Numbered from the stretch's first letter, positions 54,230 through 63,681 are shown. The stretch: 64,000 nt of DNA from Mesorhizobium huakuii (GCF_014189455.1 NZ_CP050298.1:62001-126000), one strand, 5' to 3'. The notes: generated from the letters alone by a model not told the origin. Numbers and translations are program-made.

Positions 54230-55187
54230 GCACGCACGCGGATCAAGCTGACCGTGCGCGCGATCATGTCGAGGCAGCAAGTTCGGCAAACCCCCGTCGC
54301 GCCCATACCACCGACTGGAAGCATTTTTGCGCCTGGTGCCGGCGACAGTCGCTTGATCCGCTGACGCCAGACCCAAAAATCGTCGGCCTCTACATCACGG
54401 CCCACAGGACTCGGGAACGCCAAGAGACAACAAGCGGGTGTCGACCATCGAGCGCCGCCTGTCGTCGCTGACCTGGAACTATATGCGACGCGGTCAACCG
54501 CTCGACCGGAAGGACCGGCATATCGCCACCGTGCTCGCCGGCATCCGCAACAGACACGCCTCCCCTCCCGTCAAAAGGAAGCCATCCTGCGCGACAATCT
54601 TGTTGCCATGCTGGAAACACTCGACCGCGGCACACTGCGCGGTCTGCGCGACCACGCCATGCTGCTTTTGGGCTTCGCCCGGCTTGCGCCGATCTGAAAT
54701 CGTCGGCCTCGATGTTGCGCGCGATCAAACCGAGGACGGTCGCGGCTCGATCGAATTCTATCCAGACAAGGGCGTGCTGGTTACGTTGCGGAGCAAGACC
54801 GGCTGGCGCGAAAACGAAATTGGTCGCGGCTCGTCCAACACCACCTGCTTGGTCGTCGCCCCGCAGACTTGGCTGAAGCTGGCCCGCATCGCGCATGGCC
54901 CCTCTTCCGCTGCGTCGCCGGTCAGGGCAAAGCGGTGGGAGCCGAACGGCTGAACGATCAGGAGGTGGCGCGGCTGGTCAAACGCGCGGCCTTGGCCGCT
55001 GGTGTGCGCGGGGATCCTTCGGAAGGCGAGCGCGGCCAAAGTTTTCCGGGCATTCACTGCGCGCCGGCCTCGCCTCCTCAGCCGAGGTCGACGAGCGCTA
55101 TGTGCAAAAGCAGATGGCCACGCCTCGACGGAGATGACACGCAAGTATCAGAGACTGCGTGACCGATTTCGAGTCTATCTAACCTAA
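54230..55187 (+). pseudogene. Second copy of the tyrosine integrase, degraded but in normal order
   Basis: Related to 51977-53172 (RRQSLDPLTPDPKIVGLYIT, STIERRLSSLTWNYMRRGQP, EIVGLDVARDQTEDGRGSIE, WLKLARIAHG, LNDQEVARLVKRAALA) with at least four frame changes, near 54440, 54570-54690, 54905 and 55050. Not functional. Together the two copies frame toxin-antitoxin module 2. Confidence 0.75.
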
Positions 55188-55247
55188 GGCGTCATTGTAG
55201 GGTCTGGTTCGCCCCCAACCGCAGGTGACTCTGGATGCGTCAATCCA

Positions 55248-55263
55248 GTTCCCAGCTGGGAAC
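55248..55263. promoter_or_regulatory. parS: parS centromere site 1
   Basis: Perfect 16-bp palindrome GTTCCCAGCTGGGAAC, fitting the repABC parS consensus (GTTnnnnGCnnnnAAC). Binding site for RepB during plasmid segregation. Confidence 0.9.
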
Positions 55264-55933
55264 TCAAAGTACGGGTGGTGCGTGCTAGGCTAGAGTTGTG
55301 CGAGAAGTTTGCTTTTCGATACGTCCTCAGGATCCTTCACCAACACTTGGACCCAGAGGGAAGTTGCCTGGCGACTGCAGCAGCCTCTTGCTTGCCTCGT
55401 CGTCGACCCACCGGGGGAGGGTGCGTGGACGGACGCCCACGTGCCAAACGGTGTTGATTGCTGTCAAATCGCGTGTGACGGCTGGCGACAAATCCTTTTC
55501 GTTGAAGTGCCATTCACAGGAACCCGCCCGGAAAGAATACCTTATTGCAGGAAGGGGTCCTGGGGCGTCTAACTGGCCAGCCTTGTAGAGGCTATCACCG
55601 AAGCGACATCGGAAGTGGGTGGCATGGCTGCATCACAAACACAACCCATCGTCTCCGACGCGAAGGACCTGTGCGAGCTCCGTGCCTGCCGTCACAACGG
55701 GATTTTCGCCGCCGCCCCAATGTGGCGGTCTCTCTCCATGCGCCGAAGCTACCCACGCTGTTGTAGGTCGCTCGCCTCCGTACGCGGAAGCTAGAGGCCA
55801 ACCGGAACACCGACGTCGACTATGTGCGAGAACAAAGCGGGCAACGGGCTTGCCCGTGCGCCAGCTTCATAGCTGCAATTTTCAAGACCTGATGCGCAAC
55901 TTTGACGGTACAGGAAGCCCGCGATCACGAAAA

Positions 55934-55949
55934 GTTCCCAGCTGGGAAC
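55934..55949. promoter_or_regulatory. parS: parS centromere site 2
   Basis: Second identical GTTCCCAGCTGGGAAC, about 190 bases upstream of repA and 686 bases from site 1. Confidence 0.9.
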
Positions 55950-56044
55950 CGCCTTATGTCCATTTGCCCGAATTCTCCGAATCGGGCATAAGCCCAGTAA
56001 CGGGAAAACCGCGTAATTCGAAAAGTTGGCGTAGTTGGCGTGGC

Positions 56045-56061
56045 GTTAACAGCTTGTTAAC
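56045..56061. promoter_or_regulatory. Probable RepA autoregulatory operator
   Basis: GTTAACA-gct-TGTTAAC, 7-bp arms with a 3-base spacer, 75 bases before repA. RepA proteins repress their own operon by binding a palindrome in this place. Confidence 0.6.
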
Positions 56062-56135
56062 CACAGTCGCTATCAATAGGCGCTGGGTGCAAGAGGAGAA
56101 TCTGGGTGACGCGGCATCTAAGTAGCCTTCAGTTC

Positions 56136-57287
56136 ATGAATACCTTCTCGACGAAACTCGAGAAGGCACTCAACAATCTTTCGCTGGCTCAGTATCCTCC
56201 TGACGCGGTTCGCACGATGCGCAAATTCACTTCGACGGAAGTGGCAGCATTGCTAGGAGTGACCGAAGCTTACATACGGCAGGTCTCCTTAAAAGGGCAG
56301 GGACCCGAGCCAGAGACAACGACCACCGGAAAGCGCCTATATTCCGTGGAGCAGGTGCTGGACCTACGGATGCACCTGGCGGAAAAGGCGCGGAAGAAAT
56401 GGATCAATCCTCGTCGTGTTAAGGGCGAGGATTGCCAGATCATCGCGATCACGAACTTCAAAGGTGGATCGTCCAAGACAGCGACCACTATTCACTTGGG
56501 TCATTGGTTGGCACTACGTGGATATCGTGTTCTCGCGGTCGACATGGATCCCCAGGCGTCGTTAACAAGTCTGCAGGGAGCGTTACCCGGATTTGACTAC
56601 CGAGAAGGTGACACCCTTTACTCGGCGATTCGGTTTGATGATCCGGTGCCAACGGAAAAGATTATTCATCAGACGCATATCATCGGATTCGACGTCATCT
56701 GCGCCGGTCTTGAGCTAACAGAATTCGAAACGGCCGTTACCCTTGAGATGCGCAAGAGCGGAGGAACCAGTTTCCTGCTTCGAGTGTCACAGGCCCTCGA
56801 ACAGATCGTCGATAGCTACGATATCGTTCTTCTCGACTGCGCGCCGTCACTCAATTTCCTGACGCTTTCGTCGCTCACTGCCGCTACCGGAGTCCTAATC
56901 CCAGTACCAGCGCACATGCTCGATGTTGACTCCACAGGGAAGTTTTTGGAGCTGGCCGCATCTTATATGCAAATCCTGGATGAGGCTGGTGCAGGCGCGC
57001 GTTGGGATTTCGCCAAATTCCTCATCACAAAGTTTGAGGCCAACGACCACCCGCAAGCCAACATGCAGGCCCTAATGCGCCAAGTGTTTGGCGAGGATCT
57101 ACTTCTGAATTCGGTCTCCAAATCCACTGCGGTAGCGGACGCTCTTACTTGGAAGCAGAGCCTCTATGAAGTGCAACGATCGCGGTTCTCGGCACCTAAA
57201 ACTTATGATCGTGCAATCGAATCGATCAACGCCGCGAACGCGGAAATAGAAAGCCTCATCACAATGGCATGGAGGCGTGAACAGTGA
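56136..57287 (+). CDS. repA: RepA, ParA-type partition ATPase of a repABC plasmid
   Basis: 383 residues from MNTFSTKLEKALNNLS; 393 from an upstream ATG/GTG at 56106. The N-terminal HTH region (~30-100, TSTEVAALLGVTEAYIRQVS) binds the operator. The ATPase has the deviant Walker A IAITNFKGGSSKTATTIHL (~110), VDMDPQASLTSL and DIVLLDCAPSLNFLT. It moves RepB-parS complexes and represses repABC transcription. Overlaps the repB start by 3-4 bases. Confidence 0.93.
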   Translation: MNTFSTKLEKALNNLSLAQYPPDAVRTMRKFTSTEVAALLGVTEAYIRQVSLKGQGPEPETTTTGKRLYSVEQVLDLRMHLAEKARKKWINPRRVKGEDCQIIAITNFKGGSSKTATTIHLGHWLALRGYRVLAVDMDPQASLTSLQGALPGFDYREGDTLYSAIRFDDPVPTEKIIHQTHIIGFDVICAGLELTEFETAVTLEMRKSGGTSFLLRVSQALEQIVDSYDIVLLDCAPSLNFLTLSSLTAATGVLIPVPAHMLDVDSTGKFLELAASYMQILDEAGAGARWDFAKFLITKFEANDHPQANMQALMRQVFGEDLLLNSVSKSTAVADALTWKQSLYEVQRSRFSAPKTYDRAIESINAANAEIESLITMAWRREQ

Positions 57288-58319
57288 GCCGTAAAGATTC
57301 TAAGGGCATGTTTGCTGCTGTTTTGGGGCAACTCGGGGAGGAGAATTCGGAGGAGGGGGGTTAGCCGCCGCACATCATCGCCACACCTGATGAAGGTGGC
57401 GGCTGGTGTTCGCCAAATGCAAGAGCGTAGCGATATCGCCGACAAGTTACTGAAGTCAGGCGAACAGATCATTGAACTCGATCCCGACAAAATACGGCCG
57501 TCATCTATCACCGATCGATATGATGACGCCTACGAAGTTTCAGCCATTGCTGAGATCACAGAATCCATGCGGGAGCGCGGTCAAATTGTCCCTGGATTGG
57601 TTCGGCCAGTACAAGGCAAGGATGGCGAGTTTCAAATCGTCTATGGTCGCAGAAGACTAGCGGCGGCTAAGCAGCTTGGGATCGGATTCAAAGCGGCCGT
57701 CCGCGAGTTAACTGATGAACAAGCAGTCATTTTCCAAGGCGAAGAAAACACTGCTCGAGAGGATCTCTCATACATTGAAAAGTGCGCTTTTGCGCTTGCG
57801 CAGCAGGAAGCGGGCTACAAACGGGACACCATCTGCGCTTCGTTGTCGACAGGAAAATCGCATGTCTCCGAGATGATCAAAATCGCCTCCTCTGTCGATA
57901 AGGAGATACTGCAATCGATTGGTAAAGCTCCCGGGATTGGTCGAGGACGATGGCAGGAATTCTCGAACCGCTATTCCATCGACGGCTCACTCGCAAAAGC
58001 TTCCGATCTTGTTCGCAAAAACAAATTCCGCGAGGCAACGTCCGACGACAGATTCATTATTCTGCTTGAGACGCTGCCATTGGATCGTGATGCGATCAAA
58101 GACCCTGCGGGTCCGGCCAAGCCATCAAAGCCCACGATTGCTATGAAATCCTGGGCTGCTCCAGACAAAACAGTGAGCGTCAGCCTCAAAGACAACGGAA
58201 AAACTACCATGATTGCGGTGGGAGAGGCTGAAGGATCGCGTTTCGCAGCGTTTATCGCCGGACAACTGGACGACCTGTTTGAGGCCTTTCGGAAGTCCTC
58301 CACGAAACAAGGAGTCTGA
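57284..58319 (+). pseudogene. repB: RepB partition protein, one frameshift in a G run
   Basis: GTG start at 57284 overlapping the repA stop gives the family N-terminus (MSRKDSKGMFAAVLGQLGEE). At GGGGGG (57355-57360) the frame stops at TAG. With five G it continues VSRRTSSPHLMKVAAGVRQM and on to 58319 (~345 residues). The rest is intact: ParB/Srx-type domain (PGLVRPVQGKDGEFQIVYGR, GEENTAREDLSYIEKC), HTH (RDTICASLSTGKSHVSEMIK). RepB binds parS and partners RepA through its N-terminus. As read, only an N-terminally altered protein from an internal start would be made; a base-calling error is plausible. Confidence 0.88.
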
Positions 58320-58323
58320 AACC

Positions 58324-58379
58324 GCAAAAGAAAAAGGCCCCCAAACGGCAAGCCGTGGAAGCCTCTCTCTGAACTAAGC
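58324..58379 (-). ncRNA. incA: repABC counter-transcribed RNA (ctRNA, incompatibility determinant)
   Basis: The minus strand carries TTGACA (58414-58409), a 17-base gap and GATTCT (58391-58386), giving a start near 58379. It ends at the hairpin GGCTTCCACGGC-ttgc-CGTTTGGGGGCC followed by TTTTTC (~58365-58324). This ~55-nt antisense RNA pairs with the repC leader and limits RepC synthesis and copy number. The same position and layout are standard in repABC plasmids. Confidence 0.8.
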
Positions 58380-58385
58380 ACTCTG

Positions 58386-58414
58386 AGAATCGCATCTCCA
58401 CGAATCACTGTCAA
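58386..58414 (-). promoter_or_regulatory. ctRNA promoter
   Basis: TTGACA (58414-58409) - 17 bp - GATTCT (58391-58386) on the minus strand. A near-consensus sigma-70 promoter, as expected for a strong constitutive antisense RNA. Confidence 0.75.
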
Positions 58415-58473
58415 GAGTCATTGGCGTCGTTTTGGCGAGCAGGTTTCTTTTGCCTGATAGAGGGTGAAAGAAA

Positions 58474-59679
58474 ATGGAGACGGGTATTGCAACGACGCCC
58501 TTTGGGCGGCGGCCGATGTCGCTTGCCATGCTGGCAGCGCAAAACGATTCACGTGAAATCCCCAAGGGCAGGGTCGTCGACAAGTGGCAGATCTACCGCA
58601 ACCTGTGCGAGGGCAAGAGCGTCGTCGGCATTGGCGATCGCGCTTTGGCCGTGCTGAATGCGTTGATATCATTCTATCCTGACAGCGAATTGAGTGAGGA
58701 AAACGACCTCATCGTCTTTCCCTCGAACGCACAGCTGTCGCTCAGGGCGCACGGAATGCCTGAGCCCACCGTCAGGCGGCACCTGGCGGCTCTTGTTGAC
58801 TGCGGGCTGATCATCCGTCGGGATAGCCCGAACGGCAAACGTTACGCCCGCAAGGGCCGGGGAGGGGAGATCGAGGAAGCATTCGGCTTCTCCCTGGCGC
58901 CCCTGCTGGCCCGTGCTTACGAGTTCGAGGCGGCGGCCGAGCGTATTCGCGCCGACAAAAGGGCGCTCAGGCTTATGCGCGAGCGGATCACCTTGCACCG
59001 CCGTGACATCCACAAGCTGATAGAGGCGGCCCTTGACGAGGATGTCCCGGGAGACTGGGGAGGCCTGTGGAAGCGTTTCCGCGGCGTTGTGGAGGCAATT
59101 CCGCGCCGAGCTTGTATTGCCGAGCTCGAGCCCATCGTTGCCGATCTGGCCGCCTTGCGTGATGATGTGGATAAGCTGCTGGAAATCCATATGAAATCCA
59201 CGAATCCGATCGGCAATGACTCTCAAAACGAGCGGCAGCAATCTGATTCAAATACCGACTCTATTCTTGAATTTGAACCTGCTTTAGAGAAAAGCGGGGC
59301 AACGGCCGAGCCCAGGACGAGGACCGCAGAGGCGCCGAAAACATACCCGCTGGGGATGGTGCTGAAGGCCTGCCCCGAAATTGGGGATTATGCCGTCGAC
59401 GGCATCGGCAATTGGCGCGATCTCATGATAACCGCCGCTCAGGTGCGGGGATATCTGGGCGTTTCGCCGTCAGCGTATGAGGAGGCTTGCCATGTGATGG
59501 GCCAGGAGGTCGCGGCGATCGTGATTGCCTGCATCCTACAAAGGGCGCAGCACATCAGCTCGGCCGGCGGCTATCTGCGGGTACTGACCGAAAAAGCGAC
59601 GGCAGGGCAGTTCTCAGTCGGGCCGATGCTGATGGCGGCGCTCAAGGCGAACGGGGCGACGGCGAGGATGACGGGATGA
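58474..59679 (+). CDS. repC: RepC replication initiator
   Basis: 401 residues. Winged-helix N-terminal domain (METGIATTPFGRRPMSLAML; VDKWQIYRNLCEGKSVVGIG; HGMPEPTVRRHLAALVDCGL), variable linker (~245-300), C-terminal domain (SPSAYEEACHVMGQEVAAIV, SSAGGYLRVLTEKATAGQFS). RepC binds the origin, which in this plasmid class lies inside repC; the AT-rich stretch at about 59190-59290 is the likely site. Translation is limited by the ctRNA. The frame is intact. Confidence 0.93.
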   Translation: METGIATTPFGRRPMSLAMLAAQNDSREIPKGRVVDKWQIYRNLCEGKSVVGIGDRALAVLNALISFYPDSELSEENDLIVFPSNAQLSLRAHGMPEPTVRRHLAALVDCGLIIRRDSPNGKRYARKGRGGEIEEAFGFSLAPLLARAYEFEAAAERIRADKRALRLMRERITLHRRDIHKLIEAALDEDVPGDWGGLWKRFRGVVEAIPRRACIAELEPIVADLAALRDDVDKLLEIHMKSTNPIGNDSQNERQQSDSNTDSILEFEPALEKSGATAEPRTRTAEAPKTYPLGMVLKACPEIGDYAVDGIGNWRDLMITAAQVRGYLGVSPSAYEEACHVMGQEVAAIVIACILQRAQHISSAGGYLRVLTEKATAGQFSVGPMLMAALKANGATARMTG

Positions 59680-60263
59680 CGGTCGCCAATCCCGCAGCTT
59701 ATCGCTTTGCGTTTAGTTCAAGCGCGAGAGAGCGGTCTTGTCGATCGTTAGCGCCACGGCAGGCCAAGCTCGCCGCCACGCGGGAGTGGCCGTCGGTGAT
59801 GCGCGCCGCGATTCTGCTCGAGGCTTGGCAAAACATCGAAGTGCTGCAGCACGCCGCCTGGCTAGGGCCGCCACTGGTGGCCGCGCTCCTGCGGCAGGAA
59901 GGCGCTTGCCGCGCACCATCGCTCCAGCCTGCATCTCGGCGCCAAAGACATTCCGAGGGAGCGGCGGCAGGCGCGCAATCGGAGCGATCGCCTGCTGGCC
60001 TCTCTCGATGCCATTCACGATGCAGCAGTGGCCTGAAGGAGCATGACTGTCTCGTGCTGGCGAAAAGCCAGATGGAGCGGCGGCTCAAACAACGGCGCTC
60101 CAACTCGAAATTGGCCGACCTGGTCGAACTGGTGGTCTCGCGGCCACTTGTCTCGACAAGCCTGATCCAGGACGGGCTGAAGGTGACAGAACAGCGAGCG
60201 CTCAACCTGGTCGGCGAGCTCGACCTGCGCGAGATGACGGGCAGGGGAAATTTTCGGGCATGA
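59676..60263 (+). pseudogene. RHE_PE00001/DUF1612-HTH family protein, C-terminal remnant
   Basis: Overlaps the repC stop. Recognisable parts: EWPSVMRAAILLEAWQNIEV..LQHAAWLGP, then (other frame) LHLGAKDIPRERRQARNRSD, then LAKSQMERRLKQRRSNSKLA...VSTSLIQDGLKVTEQRALNL and the end GELDLREMTGRGNFRA. Genes of this family are common near rhizobial repABC loci; role unknown. The N-terminal half is missing and there are at least two frameshifts. Confidence 0.65.
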
Positions 60264-60367
60264 GGAATTGTTTAGTCCGCAGCCATTCGCTACTAACTTT
60301 ACGAAATTATCGAACTTGACGAACTTTCGATTTGCAACCATATTGGTGCCAGCAGGAGGTTGTCATC

Positions 60368-61053
60368 ATGGTCGCTCCAAAACGCAGCAATCATAGCGGG
60401 ACCGCATCGCAGGCGGAGTCGCCACCCTGAGCTTCACGACAAAGCTTCCGGCACAGGCAGACTTCAAGAAGGTATTGCTCGAACGCTATCAGGAAGCGAT
60501 CGCACGCAGCCGCAAGATCGGCCACCGCGTATCGTTTCGGGTAGAGGTCGATCCGGCGGCTGATGCGCAGACGATCACGCCGGTCGAAGAGCAACCGATC
60601 GCTTCGGACGATACCTTTCCCGTCGAGGACGCGGGCATGCCCGATGCCGAACTCGAGGCGGCTCTTGCCGGAGCGCGCGCGCGCGGCCGCAAGCGTGTCG
60701 CCGAAATTGTCGCCGGCGAGGAGATGCTGAGCGCGGATGCCTTTGCCAAGCTGCTTGGCACGTCGCGCGTGACGGTCAACGCCAGGCGGCAAAGCGGACA
60801 GGTGCTCGGGATCGATGGGGCCAAACGTGGTTTCCGCTTCCCTGTCTGGCAACTCGACAAGGACGGTCGTCCCTTCGGCGCATTGCCGGCGTTGCATGCC
60901 ATGTTGGGCAATAGTGCCTGGGCCGTCTATCGGTTTCTGGTGTCGCGCCATGGTGCCCTCGATGGGCGGACCGGCCTTCAAGCCCTTCAAAAAGGCGATG
61001 ACGCCTCGGTTTTGGCCGCGGCGGAAGGCATGGCCAGGGGCGATTTCGACTGA
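60368..61053 (+). CDS. Xre/MbcA/ParS-type antitoxin (module 3), doubtful 5' end
   Basis: The long frame 60475-61053 holds the antitoxin: GEEMLSADAFAKLLGTSRVT (HTH), GALPALHAMLGNSAWAVYRF and GLQALQKGDDASVLAAAEGM (toxin-binding). The only strong ribosome site (AGGAGG, 8 bases before ATG 60368) starts a different frame, MVAPKRSN..., which stops after 20 codons. So a one-base indel near 60400-60425 is likely, or translation starts at an internal codon such as TTG 60475. The upstream gap 60264-60367 is AT-rich and promoter-like. Adjacent to its toxin with no gap. Confidence 0.7.
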
Positions 61054-61662
61054 ATGCCCGGCGTTCCACCTCCACCCGATTTCGCGCGCGCAAAGCTCGA
61101 AATCGAGACCATACTGCGGGGTCGGTCGTTCGGTCGGATCTATTGGAGCACCTATCCTGATCCATTGGGGTACGGGAAGTCGCCGAGCCGGTTCAGCGAT
61201 CCTCGACGCCGTCTTGACGCCAACCGGTTTGGCGTTCTTTACCTCGGTGACTCCCTGAAGGTGTGCTTCCTAGAGACCGTGCTACGCGACCGCCGCGAAG
61301 GAATCCTTGACGATCTTCCAATAGAGGAGGTGGAGCTGACCCGACGGCGCTACGCGGAGATCGCGACCACGACAGACCTACGCCTGGTCGATCTCAGAGG
61401 CGACAATGCCGTTCGGACGGGTGTGCCGACCGATGTCGTTCGGGCACAGCGCCAGAACCTGGCACGCCGGTGGTCTCTGGCGTTTCACAAGCACCCATCT
61501 GAGCCCGACGGGATCATTTATCCCTCGCGCCTCAATGAGGCGACCAATCTTGCCATTTACGATCGCGCGGTACCGAAGCTTCAGGCGAAGCATGTTACGG
61601 CCCTTCTCGGCGCGCGAGGGCTGGCTCAGGTTCTGGAGGATTTCAGAGTGGGGTTGGTGTAA
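61054..61662 (+). CDS. RES-domain toxin (module 3)
   Basis: 202 residues, ATG immediately after the antitoxin stop. RES residues: Tyr/Arg in FGRIYWSTYPDPLGYGKSPS, RFSDPRRRLDANRFGVLYLG, Glu in KVCFLETVLRDRREG, Ser in IIYPSRLNEATNLAIYDRAV. Expected to deplete NAD+ or modify a metabolic enzyme when unneutralised. The frame is intact. It lies 1.4 kb after repC, a typical position for plasmid addiction. Confidence 0.87.
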   Translation: MPGVPPPPDFARAKLEIETILRGRSFGRIYWSTYPDPLGYGKSPSRFSDPRRRLDANRFGVLYLGDSLKVCFLETVLRDRREGILDDLPIEEVELTRRRYAEIATTTDLRLVDLRGDNAVRTGVPTDVVRAQRQNLARRWSLAFHKHPSEPDGIIYPSRLNEATNLAIYDRAVPKLQAKHVTALLGARGLAQVLEDFRVGLV

Positions 61663-62002
61663 AGATCCAGCTCGGATCCGTATCGCTTGGCGAGAGGGCT
61701 GTAGCGCCAGAAGCGTCCACTAAGCCGGAGCAACCGAACGACCGGTGTGGGGCCGAGAGGGGACTGGCCGGTTCTGGGAAGCCGAAGATCAAAGCTGCCA
61801 TTCGTTCGCGCAGTCGAACATCTGAGCAACTCCCGTTCATTCCATGTGGTCGCCGCCTCGCCACCAATATTTAGGAAATCGTTCTTCCTCGATTGCCATT
61901 GATTCCAATTGGCATAGACCTCAGTATTGAACAGACTGCTCTGGGAGGGGACCTAGCATTGGCATCTGACGAAATCATTTTGCGCTGGGCCGGCGGAACA
62001 GC
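61663..62002. other. 340-base gap, possible relic
   Basis: No plus-strand gene. On the minus strand a protein-like stretch (LLRLSGRFWRYSPLAKRYGS) is readable without start or context, so perhaps a decayed tail. The right part is presumably the promoter of the ABC-3C operon. Confidence 0.3.
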
Positions 62003-63196
62003 ATGAGCGGCATCACGTCCCAATTCTCTGCAGCAGAACCAGGTCTCGGCTATATCTTCCAGTCCAGATATGCCCTGCTCAGGATGTTTGATTTGCCTGA
62101 GGATGGCGAAGTCTACATCGAGCGGAACGATGACGTCGAGTTCGTTGCGGCAGATGGCCAGGTGTCGCTGGGCTCGCTCAAGCACAAGGCCAAGGGTGAG
62201 AGCCTTTCCGATCTTTCCGTGGATTTCTGGAAGTCGGTTCGGGTGTGGGTGAGTTATTATAAATCGTCGGGCAGGTCGGGTTCCAACGCCAGGTTCATCC
62301 TGTACAGCACCGCCAGCGTCTCCCCAGGTTCGTTCTTGCAACATTTCGTTGGTGCAGGTGGGTCGAGTGAACTCCGCGCCACCGAGGCCGCCAGCGCCCT
62401 GGCCTCCAGCGTGTCCAAGGACATCGACAAGGTGAAGGCAGACCTCGAAGGCCTCACCACCGTCGAGGCCCAGGATTTCTACGGGCGCATCACGATCTCG
62501 CCGAGCACTCCGCGGATCGATGATATCCCAGCGCTGATCGACCAACGACTGCGCACGACCAGAAAGGAGGATCGCGAGGCCCTATTCTCCCGGCTGGAGG
62601 GGTGGTGGTCGGATTTGGTGATCCTTGTCCTCACTGGCAAGGCAGGGCCGTCTATAAAGGTCCAGGAAGTCTCTGATAAGCTAGTGCTCCTGGCAGAACA
62701 GTTCAGATCGGACAATCTGCCGATCGATTTCCAGAACAAGAAGCCCGGCGACATCGATCCATCCAACGACAAACGCACGTTCGTTATCCAGCTCCATGCC
62801 CTAAAGCTTTCGGAGAAGAGGATACAGCACGCAATCATCGACTATTATCGCGCCTTCGAGCAGCGTTCCCTCTGGGCGCGTGAACGATTGGTCATAGCTG
62901 GCGAAATTGAGGAATACGAAGATCGCCTGGTAGAGGAGTGGGATAGGCACAAGGCCATCCTTTGCGAGAAGATCAACGAGGGAAGCCACGATGACGCCTG
63001 TGTCGAGGCGGGCAACGCGCTTTATCTGTGGGCGCTGACCAACACCTCACACCTGCGGATACGCGAGAGGGTCACCGAGCCCTACGTTGTGCGAGGCGCC
63101 TTTCAGATGCTGGCCAATGACCGACCTACACCGAGGGTGCATTGGCATCCGAGGTTTCTTGAACGCCTCGTCAAGATACTGGAGGCGGCAGCATGA
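62003..63196 (+). CDS. ABC-three-component (ABC-3C) system, recognition/effector component
   Basis: 397 residues. The opening AAEPGLGYIFQSRYALLRMF, then VYIERNDDVEF and SLGSLKHKAKG, is the nuclease/dsDNA-associated start common to large ABC-3C components and related conflict proteins. The E..D..K(H)K spacing resembles a PD-(D/E)xK-like core, an inference. The C-terminal half is helical (RIQHAIIDYYRAFEQRSLWA; FLERLVKILEAAA). It overlaps the next gene (ATGA) in a three-gene operon. Confidence 0.6.
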   Translation: MSGITSQFSAAEPGLGYIFQSRYALLRMFDLPEDGEVYIERNDDVEFVAADGQVSLGSLKHKAKGESLSDLSVDFWKSVRVWVSYYKSSGRSGSNARFILYSTASVSPGSFLQHFVGAGGSSELRATEAASALASSVSKDIDKVKADLEGLTTVEAQDFYGRITISPSTPRIDDIPALIDQRLRTTRKEDREALFSRLEGWWSDLVILVLTGKAGPSIKVQEVSDKLVLLAEQFRSDNLPIDFQNKKPGDIDPSNDKRTFVIQLHALKLSEKRIQHAIIDYYRAFEQRSLWARERLVIAGEIEEYEDRLVEEWDRHKAILCEKINEGSHDDACVEAGNALYLWALTNTSHLRIRERVTEPYVVRGAFQMLANDRPTPRVHWHPRFLERLVKILEAAA

Positions 63197-63681
63197 AGCA
63201 CTGGGACAGGCGACCGATCGAGGTAAGAAACCTCTTCAATCCGGCCTTCTGTGGGCTCGTACTATACAGGGCCATGGCCACGTTTCAGGAGATCGATGAC
63301 AGGGGCATGCCGTTCTCCATGTCATTGTTGATCCTGCCGTTGACGTTGCAGCGGCAGTCGCGTGAAGTCATCCAACGTGGCAATAAGAATTTTCTGCTCA
63401 AGGTCATCGCCGATCATCCGGAATTGCAGGTCGATTTTGGCCAACGGTGCATCGACATTTTCCCATTCACGCTTGAGGCTTTGGGAGTGCTCAACAGTGT
63501 CGGCACGATGAGCGTGCAGTCCGAAGGACGGCTAATCGTAGTGGGCGATGGCGTTAAAAAGACCGTCACCGGCACGGAGGAATCCAAAGCCACTCAACGC
63601 GCCGCGGCTTTCCTGGGCAAGCAATTTGCGCGCATTGGTCACAGCAGCACCATTTATTCAACCATGGGCATACGGCCATGA
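63193..63681 (+). CDS. ABC-3C system middle component
   Basis: 162 residues starting MKHWDRRPIEVRNLFNPAFC. The pattern (NPAFCGLVLYRAM, SLLILPLTLQRQSREVI, AAAFLGKQFARIGHSSTIYS) is that of the small middle component sitting between the large protein and the SMC-like ATPase in ABC-3C systems. Overlaps both neighbours by 4 bases. Probably couples ATPase to effector. Confidence 0.7.
   Translation: MKHWDRRPIEVRNLFNPAFCGLVLYRAMATFQEIDDRGMPFSMSLLILPLTLQRQSREVIQRGNKNFLLKVIADHPELQVDFGQRCIDIFPFTLEALGVLNSVGTMSVQSEGRLIVVGDGVKKTVTGTEESKATQRAAAFLGKQFARIGHSSTIYSTMGIRP

Larger units (their letters stand above)
55188..56135. other. repABC upstream region
   Basis: 948 bases without a credible gene. Holds two parS palindromes and the repA operator described separately. 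Several open frames here are antisense or random. Confidence 0.5.

Noticed and set aside
55619..56125. Plus-strand open frame of 168 codons upstream of repA
   Set aside because: Rich in Pro/Arg/Ser with no family features; it spans parS site 2 and the repA operator, so it is a chance frame in regulatory DNA.
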